A stretch of 64,000 nt of DNA from the NCBI GenBank assembly GCA_023512835.1, contig CM042088.1, forward strand, positions 8,796,078 through 8,860,077, given 5' to 3'. Shown piece after piece: positions 46,352-56,572 of this stretch (position 1 is the first letter of the stretch; each line of letters starts with the position of its first letter). The notes under the pieces are model-generated. The model searched no databases. It saw only the letters and a program-made list of their open reading frames with translations, and was not told the origin of the DNA. Origin of the DNA: Taxillus chinensis. Its lineage: Eukaryota; Streptophyta; Magnoliopsida; Santalales; Loranthaceae. The translations under genes and the position numbers were made by a program.

Positions 46352-46932
46352 AATTGGCGCCGTTGCCGGGGATTCAACGGTTGACTAGCTTTAGAAATCA
46401 ACATTGAGTGAAATTGTTTGAATTCTGATCTTGGTGTTTATTTTGTCTTTTAGTTTCTGTTATTTTGTGTTCTTTATTTGTTTATTTTGCATTGTTCGGA
46501 GCTGCTGGGTGTGTTCTTGTTGTTTTACAGGAACATACACCAAGTGTTTGAGGAATTCCTAGTTGTGCATGCCAAGACAGGAGTTTATACCATTTAATCA
46601 GGAACCTGAAAGATTGTTCAGAGCTCGGCGTAGAGCAGCTAGGGAAGCAGCACTTGAGGCTGAAGAAGCATTGCAAGGCTTAGAGCATTCAGTAGGTGAA
46701 TTGATGGCAGATTTAAGGGCTGATGGTGGTGCACCGCAAGGAGGGGCCTATTACAATGGCCAATATCCAGAAGAAGAGGGTAATAGGTTTATGCCCAGAA
46801 CCTTCTTAGACTATGCGAGGCCAATGATGTTAGACCATTATTCTGGGATTCGGCAGACAAGAGTCCAAGCAAATAGCTTCGAGCTGAAGCCGGTGTTGAT
46901 CAACATGGTGAGCAACAACGCGTTTGGAGCAT
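46352..46932 (+). pseudogene. Partial second Athila internal region (primer site, leader, gag start)
   Basis: It matches 34489..35069 closely: primer site 46355..46372, leader, gag ATG at 46569 with an open frame (MPRQEFIPFNQEPERLFRAR) lacking the TAG seen in the first copy. It ends abruptly after GCGTTTGGAG, where C2-like sequence begins. The join shares GGAG, as in end-joining. Confidence 0.88.
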
Positions 46933-47940
46933 AGACTCAACTGGTCAAACAAGTCATCTATCCGAGCCAATGGATACTTGTTTTTTACAGTCACCAAATT
47001 CAACTTCCTATAGTCAATGCAAAGACGAAGTGTGCCATCCGCCTTCTTTGCAAAGAGCACTGGAGCACCTCAGGGTGAGGTACTCGGCCTGATATATCCC
47101 TGGCTTGCCAACTCCTTTATCTACCTCTAAAGCTCCCTAAACTCAACTCACCCCATTCGATGCGCCACTTGGGAAATCGGATTAGTCCTCGGTAGTAGCT
47201 CAATGGTAAATTCCACAGCCCTCTTAGGTGGCAACCTCTTTAACTCCTTAGGAAACACGTCCTGAAATTGGTCAACAACTGCTGGCCACACCCTTTTTCC
47301 CACTTTCTCCTCATCAGCAAATGTTAGGGCTGCCAACCTATGGGTAATGGCACCCCACTGGTTCAACACTGGCCCATTGCGACTCTCCTCACGATCCCAC
47401 TCCCCCTGCAAGGGGCAAGGAATCCCTGTAGGTGACACAAATGATACACGCCACCAAAAACAATCTATCTTGGCCTAGAAAGCCATAAGCCAATCTATGC
47501 CTAGGATTAAGTCAAACGTCCTCAATAGCATCACATACAAATCAAAACCAACCTCCACGTCCCCTATAGTTAGTGCACAATCACGACAAACACGCCGCAC
47601 CTTAATCATACCTCCCACTGGAGACTCAGCAACTAGGGCTCTCTCTGCCTTGACACAAACTAATCCCAAGCCATCAATCAAAAACTCAGCAACAAATGAA
47701 CAAGACGTACCCATATCAAAGAGAACGGAAACAAGTGTACGAGTGATCAAAAGGGTACCTCTAACAACTGAAGGTCCTACTGCTCCCTTCGCTGGTGGAG
47801 ATAGTAACCTAGCCTCCTCCTGAGGTGTCACATTTAGCGCAAACACCCTCCCCTGGCCTGTGCCACTGGTCGTCCCACTCACTGGATAATTCCCGCTTTG
47901 ACTCCCTCCGGCATTTGTCTATTGTCCCTTTGGCCCCCAT
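46933..47940 (-). pseudogene. Chromovirus fragment: RT start, protease, end of gag (probably C2)
   Basis: The minus strand shows the protease (LFDMGTSCSFVAEFLIDGLG, with Met in the active-site triplet where Ser or Thr belongs), FDLYVMLLRTFDLILGIDWL, the pre-RT segment (RAVEFTIELLPRTNPISQVA) and RT start ([20 protein letters not shown]). It is cut in RT at the Athila join. It is clearly diverged from C1 and is best explained as the other half of C2, with the intervening RT-RNase H part deleted. The right edge near 47940 is approximate. Confidence 0.75.
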
Positions 47941-48164
47941 ATCCTGCGAGAAAAGGGCAGAAACATGGTTGGGCACAGGGCCTAGAATATCAATGTTATG
48001 GGAACTACCAATAACAGCAGGACCAGAGGCCGAATTAGGAGCATCGGCATGGTAAACCATAGTGCGCATAACATCTAACAAAGGGGATAAAGCATTTAAT
48101 AACAAATGTTCATGGGCAGATAGATTAACAACATGAGGATTGGATAAACCATGAACAGGAGGCT
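47941..48164 (-). pseudogene. Unclassified ORF, 3' part (U)
   Basis: The frame reads PVHGLSNPHVVNLSAHEHLL, then VMRTMVYHADAPNSA. It is the continuation of 49976..50440: removing the solo LTR and one target copy joins the two in frame. No domain recognised. The left end merges into C2-like gag sequence near 47940. Confidence 0.5.
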
Positions 48165-48169
48165 GTAAT

Positions 48170-49970
48170 TGACCCGTATAAATTGTGTCTATAGGTTTTG
48201 CAGCAAGTGCACTGGTCAAGTAATAAAATGGAGTATTAAGACTCCGGTTGTCGAACCCACAGGGAGGTAGCTAATGCTGTTAAGCAGCAAGCACTAAGCT
48301 AACAAGTTGTTTTTATGTCTGGACAATTGATTTTTGTTGGACAAATAATGTGAACGAAAGGTAATTAAATCAGAAAGTTGGCAAGCTATTGGTACAGAAA
48401 TTTCAGTGATTAAGGATCTAGGGTCACAATGTTTACCACCCAATCGATTGTAATAGTCTGGTTATGGCTCTTGTTCTTGATTGATGTTGTAGTTCACGTT
48501 CATGTTGATTATCTCCTACCTATCTTACATTTGGTCCATGCTAAGATAGATTTAAGGCTTTTATCCCATTTGGTCCATGTGAATAAAAGTGATCAAGGTA
48601 GATAAACAATCTAATAGTTGCAGACTTGGTCCATCATGCAATATTAAATCTAATTTACTAGTGTTCCACCCTAGACAAGGGCTAAGATTACCTAATTATG
48701 CATAAACTAGGCATTTCCATTCAAGCAAGTGAATTAAACAAGAACTGAATTCTATTTTATTGAACAACCATAACCAAACTGACTACAATTTATTGGGGGT
48801 TACATTGCTCCCCTAGACTAACAAGACTACTCCATAATCATGACAAAAACAATAACAATCACAGGAAAGAACATGATTACAGTACCAGGACAATAAAGGA
48901 AGACCCCAAGATGAACCAGGACTCCAACCTCCAAAGACTCCGGCGTCTGCTGCCCAAACTCACTCCTTGCCAAGGACAATCCGATCTTTTAGCAATGGCT
49001 ATAGCTCTTTTCAGAACTCAGATCAGATTCTCCCACTCAAGATGATTTACAATGCCTCCACAGACCCCTATTTATAGGATTTAGTGGGCCAAATTAGGGT
49101 TACAAAAAGTGTGCCCTAAATATAAATGTGGTCGCAGCCAAAACGACGTCGTTTTGGTAAGTGACCCTTATTCTTCATTCAAACCTTAAAAACACCTTAA
49201 ACAAAGCAGAATTGGATCAAGCTCCAGAAGAGAAAAATCATCAGCATAACAAAACAAAGGTGACTATGCAAAAATAATCTTGCCCGTGACAAAGGTCATT
49301 TTCACGGGCACCTCCATTTGCTCAAAACTTCACCCAAGACTTTATCACATCAGATAGAAGCCTTCCATGCAAAAATATCCTTGCCCGTGAAAAAGGTCAT
49401 TTTCATGGGCACCTCCAAATGGTCTGAAATTTTTATGAGAGATAGATGACATCATTTGGAGCAACTTTTGTTCTGCACGTGAGATCATCTGAAGCCTCCT
49501 ACTAGGTCAAAAAAATCAAATCCCAATATCACGTGCAAAATATTTTGTTGTCCTTTTGCTCTGAAATTTTTATGGGACGTAAAGGGCATCATTTGAAGCA
49601 ACTTTTCCTTCTGCACGTGATATTGTTAAGGCCATCTTCGTGGTCAAATAAATCAAAATGTTTGTTCCGCACTAATAGTGTGAAGAGACCTCTTGCAGCC
49701 TTGTCGCTTGTAGCCTTCAAAATGCCTCCTTTTGAGATCATAAGTTGCCACAAGCTCCCTCTTTAGGAGATAGAGTAGTCTAGCTGATGACTAGAGAAGA
49801 AATCATGCAAAAACCTGCCCAAAACAGCTCAAAAACACATATACAGCACAAGCAGTGTCTTTCTTGGGGTTAGAGCAAATATATATGAAATATGGTACTA
49901 AAAAGGCTCTAAACAAGCTCTTTGATACCCTAAATAGGCTATAAAATAACGGCATAAATGCACGTTATCA
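48170..49970 (-). mobile_element. Solo LTR of an Athila-like family, TSD GTAAT
   Basis: Plus-strand ends are TGACCCG and CACGTTATCA, so in element sense TGATAACGTG...CA, the same start as the Athila LTR. GTAAT stands on both sides (48165..48169 and 49971..49975). No primer site, polypurine tract or internal sequence adjoins it, so it arose by LTR-LTR recombination. Removing it restores one open frame across the flanks, which supports the boundaries independently. Hairpins with arms TGCCCGTGA/TCACGGGCA are at 49281..49320. Confidence 0.9.
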
Positions 49971-49975
49971 GTAAT

Positions 49976-50718
49976 GAACTAGGAACCAGTCCTGCAGATG
50001 GAGAAATGGAGTTATATGAGACAGAAGAACAAGTAACATGGCTATGCATAGCAACAAGCAAGGAGAACTCAGATACACACAAAGGGACAGTATCAGCATC
50101 AAATACGTTATCAATACACGCAACATCCATAGACTTCTTACCACCCGATAAACCAGTAGAGAGGCCAGACAAACCTGTCGGAGCTGATGGGGAGACAGGC
50201 AGAGAGGCGGGGCCAGTCCTACCTAATGGATCCAAAGCCATGGAAGCTAGTGGTGAGCCTTGCGCCGACACGGGAGGGTCAGACGGACCCCTACGCGGGA
50301 GAGGAGGCATCCCTTGCCGTGCCACGTTAGCAGAAGGACCGAAGTGGCTAGCGAAGCCTAGAAGACTGGCTCTCCGTGGCCGCTGATGGATGGAAGTCGA
50401 TTGCTGTTGAGAAAACCAGATCCAGATGACCTGGTGAAGTCACCCCGAACGGGCAGAAAGTCCCGTCGCTTAGCAGAAAGGGCGAGCTCTCAGGATCGCT
50501 ACCGAGGAGAGGGGCCAATTTGAAACCGAGGCCTACCGTCGAGGAGGCTGCCGATTCCCAACCGAGACCTACCTTCAATAGAGGCCGCCGACGAAGCCTT
50601 ATGCAAGATGGAATCCCCTCGTCTGTATTGCAAAGAGATGGCCCTCAGGAGACGTGGTCGGGACGATGGCCTCCAACCCACCCGAAGTAGGGTTAAGGGT
50701 GGCGGCCAACACGGAGCC
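49976..50718 (-). pseudogene. Unclassified Ser/Pro/Gly-rich ORF, 5' part (U)
   Basis: The open minus frame from about 50440 includes ARQGMPPLPRRGPSDPPVSA, TGLSGLSTGLSGGKKSMDVA and VSEFSLLVAMHSHVTCSSVS. It is low in complexity with no domain I recognise. LINE ORF1 tails can look like this, but no endonuclease or RT follows. Upstream of 50440 the frame is broken. The GC content is higher than in the neighbours. Confidence 0.45.
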
Positions 50719-52084
50719 TGTCACACCCCAATTTCCTTTCACTTGGAAACGGGTAGTGACTGCCCATGCCCGCACCCAAAGGATCAAGGGGTTGGTGCAA
50801 GCACCTAAAAGGACTTATGACACGGGTGTTGTCCCAAACCTGTACAACCAGGCTAACATGCCATGGGACATGCTCCTGCTCCCAAACCATGCACCCAAAC
50901 AATAGTTAAATAACAACCACAACCCAGTTCATTACCTTTAAAAGGGCTCAAAGTTCAATACAACTCAATGGGGAAAAGTTCCCATTTAAACCAGAATATA
51001 CTGTTTACAAATAATCCCAAACATAAAATAGAAATCCATAACAAAACAAAGAAAACCAACATAGTCTTCAGCCTCAGTGGCCTATCACCACAGCCCGTTC
51101 ACCTACCGCCTGCTAAACCCTGCAAAAGAACAGTTTATGGGAGGGGTGAGCAAACCATAGCTCAATAGGGATCCGGTCTCCCCCGGACCCGTCCCACTCT
51201 ACAAGATGCATGACAAGTGTATGCTTGTGCTCGTGTCGTGCCTAAAGCTAAAGCAAGAAACATCACCCAGGAACACACCTTTTACCTGAGCCCACACCGG
51301 AGGGCGAGAGGACACCCCGCCACCACGGCGACATGACATACCACATCCAGGCGAATGTTGCATGGACACCAATGCAACATTTTCCACCCGAGTCAGGTAT
51401 GGTCAACCACCTCCTCGGGCGCCATACCTACCCTCAGGAATGGGTGTAGACTTAGCCCACCGTCGTGAGTGCTACACCGAGACTTAGGAACGCAGTCCTG
51501 GCCAAATCTCAAGGGGTCCAGTTATCATGCCTGGCCCATAACTCAGCCCAATCCCATCACATTTGGGTGATCAATCTCAAACAACAATATAATCAGTTAC
51601 AAAAGTACGGCTTAGTAACACATCTCAACTTAATACAAAACAGCAGTGCTGCTCAACAGAGTATATCACAAACAAGGTTCACACGGCCGACATAGTCGGT
51701 TACAAACAACATATACCAGCCTCACAGGCTTAAAACCAAACACGCAACATACAACAGCCACACAGGAATATTATCAAACACTTAGTGAGCGTAGCCACAC
51801 AAACATTTTATCAAACACCTAGTGGGTATGGACAACCCAACGATTTCCAGCCCACTCCCAAACATCAAATCAACCAATATGCCATTGAAGGCCAACATCC
51901 ATATAGAAGATCATACCTATATGGATTTACATATATATATATAAGCATGTATAGGACAAATACCCTAGGACAGAGAAAGACTGGGAAGAACGGAGTCCCT
52001 ACCTTGCGAACGTCCTCTGCTCTACCCTCTACGATACACCGACCACCCATGCGAACCTCTACGGCCAAGATCCGAAGGTTGCCT

Positions 52085-52157
<73 letters not shown>

Positions 52158-52707
52158 CGGTTGCAACATCAATAGAAAACCCTAAACCCTAAACCTAAGC
52201 CTCAACACCATTATATAGACACCACACATCAAAACGACGTAGTTTTGATTTAGCGAAACCCAGGATCAAAACGACGTAGTTTTGATCACACAAGCTACCG
52301 CCTTCCCGCTTCCATACAGGGCAAAATACTCATAATTTCAACATGGTCCTTTGGGGAAAAATCATTAGAATGACAAAACCAAGGTAACCATGCAAAAATA
52401 TGTCTGCACGCCAATTTGAACGCCAATTCCCCAATTGGCGTGCAGCTCCAAATGCACTCAAACTTTACCCCAAGCCTTCTTGCATCATGTAAAAGACATC
52501 TATACAATAAAAACCTTGCACGCCAAATGGGTCCAATTCGCGTGCACGTCCTTTTGGCCTGAAACTTCTGTGGTAGATAGAAGACATCATTCTAAGAATC
52601 TTTTGGTCTGCATGCCAATTCATCTGAGCCCATCTACTAGGTCAAAATCTAGAAAGTTCCCATTCAGAAGATAAGACTGCGACTAACTCAAAATACGGGT
52701 CCTTACA
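50719..52707 (-). mobile_element. Solo LTR of chromovirus C1 family, TSD GAGCC
   Basis: TGTCACACCCC...CCTTACA is colinear with 26226..28181. GAGCC flanks both sides (50714..50718 and 52708..52712), and there is no primer site or polypurine tract. It keeps the TATA (52217..52211), telobox (52177..52196), (CT)n run of 69 bases (52087..52155) and the hairpins. It is not the missing 5' LTR of C1, because the target duplication shows a separate insertion. Confidence 0.93.
52087..52217 (-). promoter_or_regulatory. Core promoter with telobox and (GA)n in the solo C1 LTR
   Basis: It has the same order as at 27568..27691: TATATAA, three telobox units, then about 69 bases of (GA)n in the transcription direction. 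The repeat length differs (60 versus 69), as usual for microsatellites, while the telobox is identical. Confidence 0.65.
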
Positions 52708-52712
52708 GAGCC

Positions 52713-52947
52713 CGTGTTAGTATACCCCCACTGACCCGATGGAAATCCAACCGGAAAAGGGGTCCATAAATCAGAGCCGTGGGATCATGGAACACACAAT
52801 CGCCCGGAAATCGCCTGTAAATCGCCCGAAAATCACAGAGCATTTTTTGATGATAACCATAGTCCCTCCGACCCTCCCTAAATTATTAGGCCATAGAAAA
52901 CGCGCATGTTAGGGTTCTGGCGAAAATGAGGCAGCGGATTTGACGAC
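52713..52947. other. Unclassified segment (U), right of the solo LTR
   Basis: It continues U past the target duplicate. It is GC-moderate, with a short direct repeat (AATCGCC at about 52799, 52810 and 52821). No coding sequence recognised. It ends at a CACTA-type terminus. Confidence 0.4.
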
Positions 52948-53134
52948 TCTCACAAGAAAATGTCGTTATTAAAAATACGGGACGACACGTTTTGGAAGGT
53001 GTCGTCCATATGCTGAAATTTAACGATACTTTTTGAAAAGTGACATCATCTTATTAGGTTCTTGACGACACTTTTGAAAAGTGTCATTAAAAGTCGAAAA
53101 GAAAGTGTCGTTAAATACTGTTTTTCTTTTAGTG
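52948..53134. mobile_element. CACTA-type MITE
   Basis: The left end CTCACAAGAAAATG and right end TTTTTCTTTTAGTG resemble the CACTACAAGAAAA terminal inverted repeat of CACTA transposons. Inside are several copies of ACGACACTTTT/AAAAGTGTCGT in both orientations, the typical subterminal repeats. At about 187 bp it encodes nothing. The 3-bp target duplication could not be recognised, and the left terminus is degenerate. Confidence 0.65.
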
Positions 53135-54046
53135 AGTTTAGCCATTTCACATGTCATCTATTGATAGGGAATCAACTTAGGGTTTCGAGTTTCTCATTCT
53201 TTTCTAACTTGATAAATGACCAAGGCCGAATCCCCGAATACTTGTAGTTTCTTAATTTCTTTGCTCAATGCTTCTTGGAGGCCCATCACACAAGCTTCAT
53301 ATTTCGCTCTGTTGTTCGTGCAAGGGAATGTCAACTTTGCTGCCATTGGGAAATGCACTCCAGATGGGGAGATTAGGACTACTCCAATGCCATGACCAGA
53401 TAAGTTGAGGCCCCATCGAACCACAAAGTCCACGAGTCTGAGTCTTTATTCTCTTGATGGTCTTGATGGACTCATCTGGGAAATCAAAAATTATGGGCTC
53501 ATAATCTTCCAAAGCTCTGTCTGCTAAGTAGTCTGCTATAGCGCTTCCTTTGATGGCCTTCTGAGGCATATAAATAATGTCATATTCTTCCAAGAGTAGC
53601 TGCTACTTAGCAATTCTTCCAATCATTGATGGTTATTCCAGCAAGTACTTGAGGGTATCATGCTTTGAGATAAGCCAGGCGGTATAGTAGAGTATATACT
53701 ACCTTAACCTTTGCGTTGTCCATGCAAGGGCACAATAGGTCTTTTCTAGGGGAGTGTATTTTTTTTCACAAGGTGTGAATTTCTTGCTCAAATAGTAAAT
53801 AATCTTTTCTTTCTTCCTAGAGGTGTCATGTTGTCCTAATACACAACCCATTGAAGCATCTTGAACCGTTAGATATAAAATCAGAGGCCGGCCTAATACT
53901 GGAGGAACCAAAATTGGAGGATTTGTTAAATATTGTTTGATTTTATTGAAGGCCTCTTGACATTCATCGTTCCAAACCTTGGGACTACTTTTGCGCAGCA
54001 CCTTGAAAACAGGTTCATAAGTCATTGTGAGTTGTAGATGAATCAA
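53135..54046 (-). pseudogene. TatB RNase H and second RNase H
   Basis: RNase H: ILYLTVQDASMGCVLGQHD, YLSKKFTPCEKKYTPLEKTY. Second RNase H: GVVLISPSGVHFPMAAKLTF, CTNNRAKYEACVMGLQEALS, GDSALVIYQVRKE, continuing after a stop to about 53135. The frame breaks near 53650, 53600 and 53300. Integrase would follow on the left but is absent. Confidence 0.85.
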
Positions 54047-55141
54047 GCAATATAATTGAGTCTTCTGAGGAAGCCTCTAACTTCTTTGACAGTTTTCGGT
54101 GCGGGCATATCTTAGATGGCCTAGACCTTGTTAGGATCGATCTCAATTCCTTTTTGTCTGACAATGAATCCTAATAACTTCCCTGATGTAACTCCAAAAG
54201 TACATTTGGATGGGTTCAATTTTAATTGATATTTTCGTAGCCTATCAAAGAGCTTGCGCAATACTTCCACATGGTCTTCCTCTCTTTTTGACTTGGCGAT
54301 CATGTCATCGACGTAGACCTCCACTTCCTTATACATCATGTCATGGAAGAGGGTTACCACGGCCCTTTAATAAGTTGTCCCGGCATTTTTGAGTCAAAAG
54401 GGCATGACGTTGTAGCAGAAGGTGCCCCATATTGTGGTGAATGTAGTCCTCTCCTTATATTCAGATCCATCCGAATTTGGTTATAGCCTGAGAAGCCATG
54501 TTGTCCACCAATGTGTCAATGTGGGGTAATGGGAAGTTATCTTTTGGGCTAGCCTTGTTGAGGTTGCGGTAGTCCACACACATACGAACTTTTCCTCCTT
54601 TTCCTTAGCGGGCTACACTAAGGAAACCAGCATTCTATTGCTTCTTGACTTCCTCTTTGATATTTAGAATCATTTCTGGTCTCATTCTCCTTAGCTTTTG
54701 TTGGCGAGGCTTGCACTCGGGCTTCAAAGGCAATTGATGCTGCACTATACTTGTAGCTAGCCCAAGCATATCTTTGTAGTACCAAGCGAATACATCAATG
54801 TAAGTCTTCAGAAGTTCCTGGAGTTGGTTTCTGGTATCATTAGGGATCAAGGACCCTAATCTTAGTTCTTTAGGCTCAGCGGGTGTCCCAAAGTTCATAA
54901 TTGTGATCGGGTCTTCGCTAGGGATACTAAGCCGATCTTCCCTTTCTAACATACATTTAATGTCTTTAGGTTGCTCAGGGTCTTCCACCGTACTAGCTTC
55001 CTCTGCCTCAAACACTAGTTGCTCCCAATTTGGATCTAAGTCAAATTTTAAGCAACTCATTTCTTCTTTACTTTCCCAATCTTTAATTTTATCATACATG
55101 TTCGAAAAAGTTGAGTCATTCAACCATTTATGATAATGCAT
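54047..55141 (-). pseudogene. TatB reverse transcriptase
   Basis: The N-terminal linker (DPNWEQLVFEAEEASTVEDP), then RRMRPEMILNIKEEVKKQ. The middle (54361..54634) is frame-broken but retains GFSGYNQI-type sequence and the primer-grip area. Then VEVYVDDMIAKSKREEDHVE and CTFGVTSGKLLGFIVRQKGI. The catalytic YVDD is intact. Confidence 0.87.
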
Positions 55142-55279
55142 GTGCTATGAGATATAAAAGGATGCTTTTTAGGAAGGCTTCATTTTATTCAAATTTGAAA
55201 CAAAGATTAAAATAAAATCATAATTTGAAAACTAATAAGGAAAAACATTAAAACAAGCCCTTGTAGGTTTCTTGAACCA
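55142..55279 (-). other. TatB counterpart of the protease-RT intron
   Basis: The protease/G-patch ORF ends Leu-Pro-Ile-Met with the stop inside GTAATG, as in TatA, and RT resumes with His-Tyr-His at about 55135. The acceptor side is AT-rich, but its AG does not give an in-frame join, so splicing here is probably lost. Confidence 0.45.
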
Positions 55280-56500
55280 TTACATGATAGGGAGGTCCTG
55301 ACAAGTCCAATTGTTTAGCTCCAGGTCTCCTTTGCGTACCCAAGTGAGTTCCTCCAGCTTTTCACTATCAGTTCCCATGGTAGCCACTACTCTCTCTGTC
55401 CTCTGATTTATGAATCCTACACTCCAGAATGTAGCCTTGAGTGGTGGAAAAGTCATCTTTTGCTCTCGGAAAGCCCTTTTCTCTAGCTTGCCCAGACGGA
55501 TGTCCCTTCTTCTTGTAGTCTTTGCTTGCCTATCGGCTTTAGTGGGTTTGTATCCTAACCCATATCTTCCAATGGTGCTTCGGATGATGACAGGTTCTTT
55601 AATTCCTTGCTCTTGTAAGCCAAGGCCTTGTCCTACTTTGTGACCCAGCTTTAGCATGACTGATGCCACCATCTTTGCTGCTTTAGGTAGTTGTGCCCCA
55701 ATATCCTGATCAGTTGTAGGATTTGGGAGGTAGGTTGCATTGACAACTTCAAAAGAACGGAAGGAACATTCAGGAATGTCTCCGCTGCCCTCACTGTATG
55801 GGACTGAGAGTGGTTTGGTTACGAGGATTTCTGCTTCCCTAGACACACAGATAAGATGCCCATCTAGGATGAACTTGACCTTCTAATGGAGAGTTGAAGG
55901 AATTGCTCCTGCTGCATGGATCCATGGCCTCCCTAATAGGCAACTGTACTAAGGAACGATATCCATCACTTGAAACTCAACAAAGAACACACTTGGGCTA
56001 ATTTGTAGTGGTACATCTAGGGTTCCCACCACTTCTTGTCTTTCTCCATCGAAGGCCCTTACTATCATATTGGTTGGGTGAATGCAAAACGAATCCACCG
56101 GCAGTTGCTTCATGATGGGTGCCGGCATAATATTCAATGATGATCCATTATCAATCAACACACATGACATAATATGGTCCTTGCACTTGACAGATATGTG
56201 CAAGGCCTTGATGTGTCCAGTACCTTCTTGGGGGAGTTCTTCTTTGCTGAAGCTGAAAAAGTTGCTTGCAATAATGTTGTTGGCTATCCCATCTAAGTTC
56301 TCTACAGAAATAGATGGGGGAACATAGGCCTTACTCAGAAGCTTCATAAGGGTCTCTCGATGTGGGGTAGAGTCCATAAGCAAAGATAGTAATGAGATAC
56401 GAGCCGGCTGCTGACTCAATTGATCAATAATATTGTGTTGATTGTATGCACAATCAATATGGTTATATAATGCAATAAAAGAATTAAAGGAAAATATCAA
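55280..56500 (-). pseudogene. TatB protease with G-patch domain
   Basis: The 56500..55949 frame holds the active-site region MSCVLIDNGSSLNIMPAPIM (Asp-Asn-Gly form) and GERQEVVGTLDVPLQIS. A stop after MDIVP separates it from the 55846..55280 frame with VTKPLSVPYSEGSGD and the G-patch segment LKLGHKVGQGLGLQEQG. It retains the protease front half that TatA lost. No gag lies upstream. Confidence 0.85.
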
Positions 56501-56552
56501 AACAAGAAAACAAACACTCCATAGATGAGACCATGGCTAGACTCTCACAATT

Positions 56553-56570
56553 TCCCCAGCAGAGTCGCTA
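56553..56570 (-). other. TatB primer binding site
   Basis: The minus strand reads TAGCGACTCTGCTGGGGA, two bases after the LTR end, with one change (TAG for TGG) at the position that pairs with the tRNA end. Confidence 0.75.
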
Positions 56571-56572
56571 GC

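Noticed and set aside
48199..49970. Alternative left edge of the solo LTR at TGCAGCAAG (48199), and 48225 with a nearby GTAAT
   Set aside because: 48199 gives no target duplication, and 48225 does not end in TG/CA. The edge at 48170 gives TG...CA, a perfect GTAAT pair and an in-frame join of the flanks.
26226..52707. One large element bounded by the two C1 LTRs
   Set aside because: The right LTR has its own GAGCC duplication and no primer site, so it is a solo LTR from another insertion.
53135..56572. TatB as the continuation of TatA
   Set aside because: TatB has its own primer site and LTR, its RT and protease sequences differ clearly from TatA, and it duplicates the same pol regions.
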